64,000 nucleotides of DNA from contig OY969712.1 of assembly GCA_963702105.1 (NCBI GenBank), positions 372,001 through 436,000 on the forward strand, read 5' to 3'. This DNA comes from ZC4RG20 sp963702105. GTDB lineage: Bacteria; Pseudomonadota; Gammaproteobacteria; Steroidobacterales; Rariloculaceae. How positions within the stretch are numbered: position 1 is the stretch's first letter; every line of letters begins with the position of its first letter. The notes beneath the pieces are model-generated. The model was not told where the DNA came from and did no database searches. It was given only the letters and a program-made list of their open reading frames with translations. A program made the position numbers and the translations under genes. Shown here piece after piece: positions 57,142 through 64,000 of this stretch.

Positions 57142-58110
57142 ATGGACGACCGGTTTCTGCATGAGCTGCGCCGCGAGCCTTCCCCGGAGTTTGCCGAGCG
57201 TCTGCGCGGGGTTCTTCGCGAGACCGAGGCGGATTGGCCGCCGGCCGCCTGGGCGCGCGCCGGACGCTGGGTCGGCCTCGCCGCCTCGCTCGCGCTCGTC
57301 GCGGCCGTGTTCACGCTGCCGCCCGTGCGCGCGGGCGCGCAGGCGTTCCTGGATCTTTTCCGCGTGGTGAATTTCGTCGGCCTCTCGTTCGACCCGCAGC
57401 GGCTGGCCCAGCTTCGCAGTGACGGCCTCGATCTGCCCGCCCTGCTCGGCGATCAGGTCCAGGTCCTGAAGTCCTCGGGGCCGCCCGTCGAGTTCGCGGA
57501 GCCCGCGGAGGCGGCCTCGGCCACGGGCATGGAGCTCGCGACGCCTGCGTGGATGCCCGTCGGTCTTGCGCGCACGCTCATTCAGGCCGGGGGCGAGAAG
57601 GCGTTCCGTGTCACGGTCGACGCCGCGCGCCTGCAGAGCGTGCTCGACGCGCTCGCGATCGACGATGTCAGCGTCCCGTCCGCCCTCGACGATCAGACGG
57701 CCGAGGTGCAGGTGCCGCCGGTCGTGCGCATGGTCTACGCGAACGGTTCCCAGCGCGTCGAGTTTCTGCAGGCGCGCTCGCCCGCCGTCCAGTTTCCGGC
57801 CGGCGTCGATCTGCCGACGCTGGCCCGGATCGGCCTGCGCGTGCTGGGGCTCGACAGCGACGAAGCCTATCGATTTGCGCAGAGCGTCGACTGGCGCAGC
57901 ACGCTCATCGTGCCGGTGCCGGCCTCGGCCGCTTCGTTCCGGCAGGTGGACGTTGCGGGCAGCTCGGGTCTGCTCATCGAGTACGCCAAGCCGCAGGCGG
58001 CGGAGGCTCCGACGGCCCTGATCCTGTGGTCCGCGGCCGATAGGGTCTATGCCTTGCTCGGAAATCTGCGCGAGACCTCGCTGCTCGAAATGGCCGACAC
58101 GGTGCAGTAG
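57142..58110 (+). CDS. DUF4367-type membrane protein, putative anti-sigma/sensor
   Basis: The 322-residue protein has a short cytosolic N-terminus (DDRFLHELRREPSPEFAERLRGVL), one membrane helix at about residues 44-62 (VGLAASLALVAAVFTLPPV), and a large extracytoplasmic domain. ASATGMELATPAWMPVGL resembles the DUF4367 family. No catalytic motif is visible. Its place directly after the ECF sigma gene and the single-helix topology suggest that it tethers the sigma factor and senses an envelope signal. AGGAGG upstream of ATG 57142 supports the start. Confidence 0.78.
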   Translation: MDDRFLHELRREPSPEFAERLRGVLRETEADWPPAAWARAGRWVGLAASLALVAAVFTLPPVRAGAQAFLDLFRVVNFVGLSFDPQRLAQLRSDGLDLPALLGDQVQVLKSSGPPVEFAEPAEAASATGMELATPAWMPVGLARTLIQAGGEKAFRVTVDAARLQSVLDALAIDDVSVPSALDDQTAEVQVPPVVRMVYANGSQRVEFLQARSPAVQFPAGVDLPTLARIGLRVLGLDSDEAYRFAQSVDWRSTLIVPVPASAASFRQVDVAGSSGLLIEYAKPQAAEAPTALILWSAADRVYALLGNLRETSLLEMADTVQ

Positions 58111-58118
58111 GAGCGGCG

Positions 58119-59039
<921 letters not shown>

Positions 59040-59040
59040 G

Positions 59041-59880
59041 ATGCGTCGCCTGCTCACGATCGCGCATCTGACCTTCCTCGAGGCGCGGCGGCGGCGCATC
59101 GTCTATGCGGCGGTGCTGTGCGGTCTAGCGTTTCTGCTCGTGTACGGCGCGGCCATCTACTTCATCGGGAGGCACGCGCCGTCCGCTCCGCGCCGAATGC
59201 CCCCGGCCCAGCTTCGCGCGCAGCTCGAGTTTCTCGTGCTCGCCGGTCTCTACGTCGTGAACTTTCTCGGCATCGCGGCGGCCGTGTTGCTGCCCGTCGA
59301 CACGCTCTCGGGCGAGATCGGCTCCGGCGTCATGCAAACGCTCGCGTCCAAGCCCGTGCGCCGCGCCGAGATACTGCTCGGCAAATGGCTCACGTATTGG
59401 GCGCTTGCCGCCGCTTATGTCTTCGCCATGAGCGGCGGAATCGTGCTGGTCGTCTATGCGCTGACCGGATTCGTCCAGCCTCACGTCGCGAGGGCCGTGC
59501 CGCTCATGATCCTCGCGGCGACGGTCATGCTGACGGTCACGACGGCCGGCGGCGTGCGTCTCACGACGATCACGAACGGCATAACCGCTTTCGGGATCTA
59601 CGGGCTCGCCTTCATCGGCGGCTGGGTCGAGCAGATCGGCGCGATCATGCACAACGACGCCGCCCGCTACATCGGTACGGCCATCAGCCTCCTGAGCCCG
59701 AGCGACGCGATGTGGCGGCGGGCGGCGTACGAGCTGCAGCCGCCGTTCATGAGGGCCCTGCAGCCCACCCCTTTCGGCTCGGTCTCGGTGCCGAGCGCGG
59801 CGATGATCGCGTGGGCCGTCGGCTTCGTTGCGGTCGTGCTTGGGCTCGCGCTTTTCTGGTTTCGGCGGCGGCCGCTTTGA
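59041..59880 (+). CDS. ABC-2 type transporter permease
   Basis: The 279-residue membrane protein has six hydrophobic segments. LSGEIGSGVMQTLASKPVRRAEILLGKWLTYWALAAAYVF is the ABC-2/NosY-like pattern, in which the first cytoplasmic loop carries LASKPV. It completes a four-gene operon with ECF sigma, DUF4367 protein and ATPase. It probably exports or modifies an envelope component. The substrate is unknown. The gene ends in FRRRPL. Confidence 0.9.
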   Translation: MRRLLTIAHLTFLEARRRRIVYAAVLCGLAFLLVYGAAIYFIGRHAPSAPRRMPPAQLRAQLEFLVLAGLYVVNFLGIAAAVLLPVDTLSGEIGSGVMQTLASKPVRRAEILLGKWLTYWALAAAYVFAMSGGIVLVVYALTGFVQPHVARAVPLMILAATVMLTVTTAGGVRLTTITNGITAFGIYGLAFIGGWVEQIGAIMHNDAARYIGTAISLLSPSDAMWRRAAYELQPPFMRALQPTPFGSVSVPSAAMIAWAVGFVAVVLGLALFWFRRRPL

Positions 59881-59914
59881 GGGGCGCGCGGGCGCTCCTC
59901 GAGCGCTTCGCGCC

Positions 59915-60080
59915 TCATCGACCGCCGCGAGCGCCTCGTCGACCGCCGCGAGCGCCTCGTCGGCCTTCTCGCGCGGGTCGTCGCTTGACCGCGGGTCGTC
60001 GCTTGACCGCGGGTCGTCGCTTGACCGCGGTTCGTCGCTTGACCGCGGTTCGTCGCTCGACGGGGGGTCGTCGCTCGATG
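59915..60080. repeat. Compound tandem-repeat array (21-bp x2 and 18-bp x6)
   Basis: Two 21-bp units (59915-59956, TCGTCGACCGCCGCGAGCGCC type) are followed by six 18-bp units (59973-60080) of the form GCGGGTCGTCGCTTGACC. Units 1-3 are identical, and units 4-6 differ by one to a few bases. GGTC and GACC within each unit can pair, so the transcript would form a row of small hairpins. A plus-strand frame reads RGSSLD repeats, but no gene start or family supports coding. The whole 59881-60226 gap contains no other feature. Confidence 0.8.
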
Positions 60081-60226
60081 GGGGGCGGCGCCGCTTGACG
60101 AAGAATCAAGAATCCGTATTCTGTTACTCAGCGGCGAGCGAAGCGTACGGCGGGCGCACATCGTCGTGGGCTTCGCCTCTTAGGGAGGTTCCCCCTTGAG
60201 CGGGCCGGGCAGGACGCCCGGCCCGC

Positions 60227-60871
60227 TCACTTCTTCGGGACGAGCTCGTCGTAGGCCGACACCAGGCGAAACGCCCGGATCAGATTCTTGACGAACGCGG
60301 CCTGGCCGACCGCGGAGGGCTGTGGCCGGTTGACGATTCTGTTGTTCACGGCGGCCAGCACGAGCTGGAACGCGAAGCGCACGTTCTTGCGCTCCGATTC
60401 GGTCAGGGGGCGCCGCGCGTCCTTGCGAATTCGCGCGGTGACGGCATCGAAAGAGAATTCGGCTTGCGCGCCGATCGGTTTCCAGAATTCGGGATCGTGA
60501 GTGCTGCGGATCAGGGCGGCGCGCCAGAAGCGCCGTCGCCGCCAGTAGTAGCGCACGAGATCCGCGATCAGGACGTCGATCCATTCGTTGTTCGGCGTGT
60601 TCTCGAGGAGCTCCGCTCGGCGCATGGAGCGTTCCTCGAGATGATGCGCGATCATGGCCTCGAAGAACTCGTCCTTGCTGTGGAAGCGGGAATAGAAGGC
60701 GCCGACCGAATAGCCGGCGTCTTGCGCGAGCTCGGCGATGGTCACGGATTCGAATTCGCTATTCTCGAGGAGCCGGAACCCGGCGGCGATCAGGGCCTCG
60801 TAGGTGATTCGGCTTCGCTTCTGCCGAAGCTGTCGGCCGACCCTGCCTCGGGCCTGCACGTCGCTCTTCAT
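60227..60871 (-). CDS. TetR-family transcriptional regulator
   Basis: The 214-residue protein has an N-terminal helix-turn-helix (ITYEALIAAGFRLLENSEFESVTIAELAQDAGYSVGAFYSRFHSKDEFFEAMI), as in TetR/AcrR, followed by a helical ligand domain without identifiable family motifs. It is divergent from the arylsulfotransferase gene, with 123 bases between starts, which is the common layout for a repressor controlling its neighbour and itself. Confidence 0.92.
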   Translation of the reverse strand: MKSDVQARGRVGRQLRQKRSRITYEALIAAGFRLLENSEFESVTIAELAQDAGYSVGAFYSRFHSKDEFFEAMIAHHLEERSMRRAELLENTPNNEWIDVLIADLVRYYWRRRRFWRAALIRSTHDPEFWKPIGAQAEFSFDAVTARIRKDARRPLTESERKNVRFAFQLVLAAVNNRIVNRPQPSAVGQAAFVKNLIRAFRLVSAYDELVPKK

Positions 60872-60994
60872 GAAGAATCCAGGTTCTGTTTTGAACGGCG
60901 TGGACTATACAATGTCGGCTCGCTCGCGAATAGGGACGTTCGCGTACGCTGGTGCATGGAACACGCGAAGCTTCCTTCATCAAAGGGGACAGTC
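60872..60994. promoter_or_regulatory. Divergent TetR/arylsulfotransferase promoter region
   Basis: An AT-rich island includes TATACA at 60906-60911 and TACAAT at 60908-60913, with TTCTGT about 16 bases upstream as a weak -35. TTGAAC at 60891-60896 lies too close to serve with it. GAC and GTC flank the box (GACTATACAATGTC at 60903-60916), so an operator could overlap it. AAGGGGAC precedes the ATG at 60995. Confidence 0.45.
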
Positions 60995-62359
60995 ATGGCC
61001 GTCATCTCGAACCGTTTCGCGGCCCTCGCTTTGACGTTCGCATGCGCTGCGGCGACGGCGGCACCCTCGGTGTTTCCGACGGGGACGACGATCTACGATC
61101 CCGCGCGCGCCTGGAGCGGCTTCACGGTGCTCTCGCCCCTCGGGACCGAAGCCGTGATCGTCATCGACATGAACGGCAACGTCGTCAAGCGATGGGACGG
61201 ATACAACGATTCCGCGGGCGGCCCCGCGCGTGTGCTGCCGGGTGGGCAGGTCGTCGCCGCCGCGGGCGCGCGGCCGCCCCATCAGGAGTCACTCGAGCTC
61301 GTCCAGCGGGACTTCGACGGCAACGTCGTCTGGCGTTTCGGTCGCAACCGGCAGGTCCAGACGAGCGACGGTGCGACGATCTGGGCTCTGCGTCAGCATC
61401 ACGACTGGCAGCGCGGGGATTTTCCGGCCGGGTACTACTCGCCCGGCGCGGAGCCCGCCGCAACGGGCGCGACGACGCTGATTCTCACGCATCTCACGCA
61501 CATGCAGCCCGACGTCGCCGACGTGCCGCTCGAGGACGACCGGCTCATCGAGGTCTCGTGGGACGGCAAGATCGGCTGGCAATGGATCGCCGGCGAGCAC
61601 GTCGCCGAGCTCGGCTTCGACGACAATGCGCGCGTGGCAATCAAGGCCGCGGCCAAGACGGGCCGTGCGCGCGGCGGGTTCGATTGGCTGCATCTGAACT
61701 CCGCGACGTACGTCGGACCGAACCGTTGGTACGATCAAGGCGATAAGCGGTTCGCGCCCGACAACGTCATCATCAGCAGTCGGCAGGCGAGCTTCATCGC
61801 GATCGTGGCGCGCGACGGCAAGATCGTCTGGCGCCTCGGGCCGGATTTCAGCCGCTCGAAACAGATGCAGGCCATCCGCCAGATCATCGGCCAGCACCAC
61901 GTCCACCTCATCCCGAAAGGTCTGCCGGGCGCCGGCGACCTGCTCGTCTTCGACAACGGCGGCGCCAGCGGGTACGGCTACACGAGCCCGATCGCGCCGC
62001 GCGGATACGGCGCGCTCGCGCGCGCGAGCTCGCGCGTGCTCGAGATCAACCCCGTTACGCTCGAGCTCGTCTGGTCGTATCAGGCGCCCGGGAAGTTCTA
62101 TGCCGCCAACATCAGCAGCGCGCAGCGGCTGCCGAACGGCGACACCCTGATCACCGAGGGGCCGGACGGCCGCTCGTTCGAGGTGACTCGGGAAGGGCAG
62201 ATCGTCTGGGAGTACGTAAACCCGCTGTTTGCGGGCCCGCGCCAATCGAACGCCGTGTATCGAGCCTATCGTGTGCCCTACGCCTGGATCCCGCAGCTCA
62301 AGCGGCCGCAGGAGAAACCCGTCGTGCCGCCCGCGCTCGGCTCGTTCAGGGTGCCGTAG
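60995..62359 (+). CDS. Secreted arylsulfotransferase (ASST) family protein
   Basis: The 454-residue protein has a signal peptide (AALALTFACAAATAAP) and a beta-propeller fold: TTIYDPARAWSGFTVLSPLG, VIVIDMNGNVVKRWDG, HHDWQRGDFPAGYYSPG, ILTHLTHMQPDVADVPLEDDRLIEVSWDGKIGWQW, FDWLHLNSATYVGPN, IGQHHVHLIPKGLPGAGDLLVFDNGG. Repeated DGKIVW/DGNVVW blades and conserved His residues match the ASST family, which transfers sulfate between phenols or related molecules in the periplasm. It stands beside ligAB and a TetR gene, so sulfated or free phenolics are plausible substrates. Confidence 0.85.
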   Translation: MAVISNRFAALALTFACAAATAAPSVFPTGTTIYDPARAWSGFTVLSPLGTEAVIVIDMNGNVVKRWDGYNDSAGGPARVLPGGQVVAAAGARPPHQESLELVQRDFDGNVVWRFGRNRQVQTSDGATIWALRQHHDWQRGDFPAGYYSPGAEPAATGATTLILTHLTHMQPDVADVPLEDDRLIEVSWDGKIGWQWIAGEHVAELGFDDNARVAIKAAAKTGRARGGFDWLHLNSATYVGPNRWYDQGDKRFAPDNVIISSRQASFIAIVARDGKIVWRLGPDFSRSKQMQAIRQIIGQHHVHLIPKGLPGAGDLLVFDNGGASGYGYTSPIAPRGYGALARASSRVLEINPVTLELVWSYQAPGKFYAANISSAQRLPNGDTLITEGPDGRSFEVTREGQIVWEYVNPLFAGPRQSNAVYRAYRVPYAWIPQLKRPQEKPVVPPALGSFRVP

Positions 62360-62374
62360 CGGACTGGCCGAATT

Positions 62375-62404
62375 AGAGGTCAGAGCCCGGGTCGGAGCCC
62401 ATTT
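62375..62404. repeat. Degenerate REP-like palindrome after the ASST gene
   Basis: GAGGTCAGAGCCC at 62376-62388 and GGGTCGGAGCCC at 62389-62400 both resemble the core found elsewhere but lack the flanking A run. It is probably a decayed or partial copy between convergent genes. Confidence 0.55.
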
Positions 62405-62449
62405 CCCTCGATCCGAGCGCGCACGCCTTCGTTGCCCGGATGCCGGGCC

Positions 62450-63292
62450 TCAATCGCGGCTTTCGAGGATGATGTGCCCGACCGCAGTCGACGAAGCGGG
62501 CACATGATAGAAGCGGTAGACCTCTTCGACGCGTTCTCCGAGGGCGCCGCGCATCATGAGCCACATGACGAGCTCGATGGCCTCGGCCCCGGCGTCGCGC
62601 AGATACTCGATCGGCGGGATGCGCACGAGCCGCTCCGGATCGCGCGAGAGATTATCGAGGAACGCCGTGTCGAATCCCTTGTTGATGAGGCCGGCGCGCG
62701 GACCCTGAATCTGGTGCGACATGCCGCCCGTCCCGAAGATCACGACCTTGAGGTCCTCGTCCCAGCTCTCGACGGCCTTCTTGATCGCCTTGCCCAGCAT
62801 GTAGCAGCGGTGGCCCGTCGGTGCCGGGTATTGAATCACGTTGACGGCGAGCGGAATGACGCGCAGGGGCCAGGCTTCGGGCTGGCCGAACATGAGGCTC
62901 ATGGGCACCGTGAGCCCGTGGTCCACCTGCATTTCGTTCACGATCGTCATGTCGAACTCGTCCAGGACGAGCGACTGGACCATGTGCGAGGCCAGCTCCG
63001 GGTAGCCGACGACCGCGGGCACCGGCCGCGGCCCCCAGCCTTCGTCGGCGATCGGGAACTCGGCCGCGCAGCCGAGCCCAAAGGTCGGGATTATCTTGAA
63101 GTCGAACGCGTTGACGTGGTCGTTGTAGACGACGATCGCGACGTTGGGCCGCGCCTCCGCCATCCAGCGCTTCGAGGGCTCGTAGCCCTTGAACAGCGGC
63201 GCCCAGTAAGGCTCCGCGGCGCGGCTGTTGTCGAGCGCGGCGCCGATGGCCGGCGTGTGCGACGTGCCTATCCCTGCAACGATTTTCGCCAT
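62450..63292 (-). CDS. ligB: Protocatechuate 4,5-dioxygenase beta (catalytic) subunit
   Basis: The 280-residue protein is clearly LigB: GIGTSHTPAIGAA with His12, VVYNDHVNAFD with His59, GLGCAAEFPIADEGWGPRPVP, DEFDMTIVNEMQVDHGLTVP, FGTGGMSHQIQGPRAGLINKGFD with His193, and AIELVMWLMMRGAL with Glu240, giving the two-His one-Glu Fe(II) site. It cleaves protocatechuate (or gallate) between C4 and C5 to 4-carboxy-2-hydroxymuconate-6-semialdehyde, the LigC substrate. The ATG overlaps the ligA stop (TGATG). Confidence 0.96.
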   Translation of the reverse strand: MAKIVAGIGTSHTPAIGAALDNSRAAEPYWAPLFKGYEPSKRWMAEARPNVAIVVYNDHVNAFDFKIIPTFGLGCAAEFPIADEGWGPRPVPAVVGYPELASHMVQSLVLDEFDMTIVNEMQVDHGLTVPMSLMFGQPEAWPLRVIPLAVNVIQYPAPTGHRCYMLGKAIKKAVESWDEDLKVVIFGTGGMSHQIQGPRAGLINKGFDTAFLDNLSRDPERLVRIPPIEYLRDAGAEAIELVMWLMMRGALGERVEEVYRFYHVPASSTAVGHIILESRD

Positions 63293-63687
63293 CAGTCCTT
63301 TCTCTCCGACTTCGAGCGCCAGCCGTCGGGTGAACGGCCGCCGGCCAGCATCATGTTCACGTACTCCTGCTCGGTGACGCCGCACATCTGCGAGGCCATG
63401 TACTGGTACGACTTCTTGTCCGTGAACGCGAGCTTCGCGAGCGCGTAGGAGACGCCGCCGAGCTCGAGCAGCCGGTTCCAGTCGCGCTTCATCACGGCTT
63501 CGCGCTGCTCGTCGGTCATGGGAAACTGCATGAGATAGCCCCGCTCGTCGGCCAGAAACGCCGCGCGATTCTCGGCCTTCATGAGCGAGTACAGAAAGGC
63601 GTTCAGGTGGTAGCCCTTGCGCGCCCGCTGGGCGTCGAATACCCAGGTGCCGGGTATGTCCTCGTAGGCCTCAAGCTCCTTGCTCAT
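63292..63687 (-). CDS. ligA: Protocatechuate 4,5-dioxygenase alpha subunit
   Basis: The 131-residue small subunit has YEDIPGTWVFDAQRARKGYHLNAFLYSLMKAENRAAFLADERGYL and YQYMASQMCGVTEQEYVNMMLAGGRSPDG, matching LigA closely. It caps the LigB active site in the heterotetramer. It precedes and overlaps ligB. The upstream 151-base spacer is divergent with a gamma-glutamylcyclotransferase-like gene and should hold its promoter, but I could not define boxes. Confidence 0.95.
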   Translation of the reverse strand: MSKELEAYEDIPGTWVFDAQRARKGYHLNAFLYSLMKAENRAAFLADERGYLMQFPMTDEQREAVMKRDWNRLLELGGVSYALAKLAFTDKKSYQYMASQMCGVTEQEYVNMMLAGGRSPDGWRSKSERKD

Positions 63688-63838
63688 CGGCAGGTCCTCG
63701 CTGCGTGCGTCCCGTTTGGGTATCCGTTTCGGGCCGCAACAGTATCACAGATGCGCCGCGCACGCGGCCGAGCCCCGCAGCCCGGCGACACGGAGGAGGC
63801 TTGCACCGGCAGGCCGCGGCGCGGCACCTTACTGCCTC

Positions 63839-64000
63839 GTGCGGATCGAGCGGCAACCGTCTACGAAGCCTGTGCGCGCCTCGTCCGGCCGCGGCCGGCA
63901 AGCGCTGCTGTTCGTCTACGGCACGCTTCGCCCCGGCGCCGCGGGCCCAATGGCGGCCTGGCTGCACGCGGCCGGCCGGCACCTCGGCGCCGCCGCGCTC
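63839..64000 (+). CDS. Gamma-glutamylcyclotransferase-like protein, 3'-truncated by window end
   Basis: A plus-strand frame from GTG at 63839 (GTG at 63872 is an alternative) reads ..QALLFVYGTLRPGAAGPMAAWLHAAGRHLGAAAL to the end of the window. FVYGTLRPG is the phosphate-loop-like signature of the GGCT/AIG2 fold. Only about 54 residues are visible, so the catalytic Glu lies outside. It is divergent from ligA. Confidence 0.6.
   Translation, partial: MRIERQPSTKPVRASSGRGRQALLFVYGTLRPGAAGPMAAWLHAAGRHLGAAAL

Noticed and set aside
59973..60080. Possible CRISPR array
   Set aside because: The repeats are contiguous 18-bp units with no spacers and there are no cas genes.
59828..60199. A 123-codon frame encoding RGSSLD repeats
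   Set aside because: It overlaps the permease end and consists mostly of the tandem repeat. No ribosome-binding site or homology supports it.

Overview
The window is very GC-rich (roughly 70%), gene-dense and entirely chromosomal in character. Kdo/LPS genes, an EAL signalling protein, PutA, ModBC, a type Vd patatin autotransporter and short palindromic REP-like repeats all point to a Gram-negative proteobacterium. An environmental, aromatic-degrading gammaproteobacterium is my best guess, but this is inference and no rRNA gene is present to test it. I see no tRNA, rRNA, CRISPR array, integrase or intact transposase.

Layout. 1-2711: the 3' end of a PhzF-like isomerase gene, a small conserved protein and a degenerate-GGDEF/EAL phosphodiesterase. 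2745-8913: a lipid A-Kdo block with two different Kdo-transferase (WaaA) paralogues flanking kdsA, a transaldolase-CBS fusion and a KdsC-like HAD phosphatase, followed by an S1/P1 nuclease. 8954-13277 (minus): a four-gene MacAB-like tripartite exporter operon. 13449-20429: DUF882 peptidase, thioredoxin reductase, PlpD-like patatin, FAD-linked 2-hydroxyacid oxidase and an ArsB/NhaD-type ion transporter. 20518-25592 (minus): homocysteine S-methyltransferase and two tandem PQQ dehydrogenases, one frameshifted.

25651-30982: a hydroxycinnamoyl-CoA hydratase-lyase divergent from a PaoABC-like, Tat-exported molybdenum aldehyde oxidoreductase with subunit order FeS-Mo-FAD. 31004-35700: CoA-ester lyase, quinone oxidoreductase, aromatic/aspartate aminotransferase and an MFS permease. 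35878-40636: a protocatechuate/gallate meta-cleavage block with galD, an aldehyde dehydrogenase, ligC and ligI; ligAB lies separately at 62450-63687. Together these would carry lignin-type phenylpropanoids to vanillin-type aldehydes and acids, and then through the 4,5-cleavage pathway. Molybdate transport (modBC) and an XdhC-type cofactor chaperone could serve the molybdenum enzyme.

40737-43502: small membrane protein, ECF sigma and anti-sigma operon, a decayed permease remnant and a VOC dioxygenase. 43633-48204: modCB, a UbiX paralogue, an MHS-type transporter and a second copy of the small conserved protein. 48370-56463: PutA, FolE, XdhC, two LPS-type glycosyltransferases and an SDR. 56560-59880: ECF sigma, DUF4367 membrane protein and an ABC-2 exporter. 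59881-62359: a tandem-repeat region, a TetR regulator and an arylsulfotransferase. The right edge holds the start of a gamma-glutamylcyclotransferase-like gene.

At least eight REP-like sites with the core GGGGTCAGAGCCC lie in intergenic spaces, several as inverted doublets. One supplies the stop codon of a gene. The observation I would follow first is the transaldolase-CBS fusion inside the Kdo cluster. Its CBS half resembles that of arabinose-5-phosphate isomerase KdsD, and its aldolase half keeps the Schiff-base lysine but has changed neighbouring catalytic positions.
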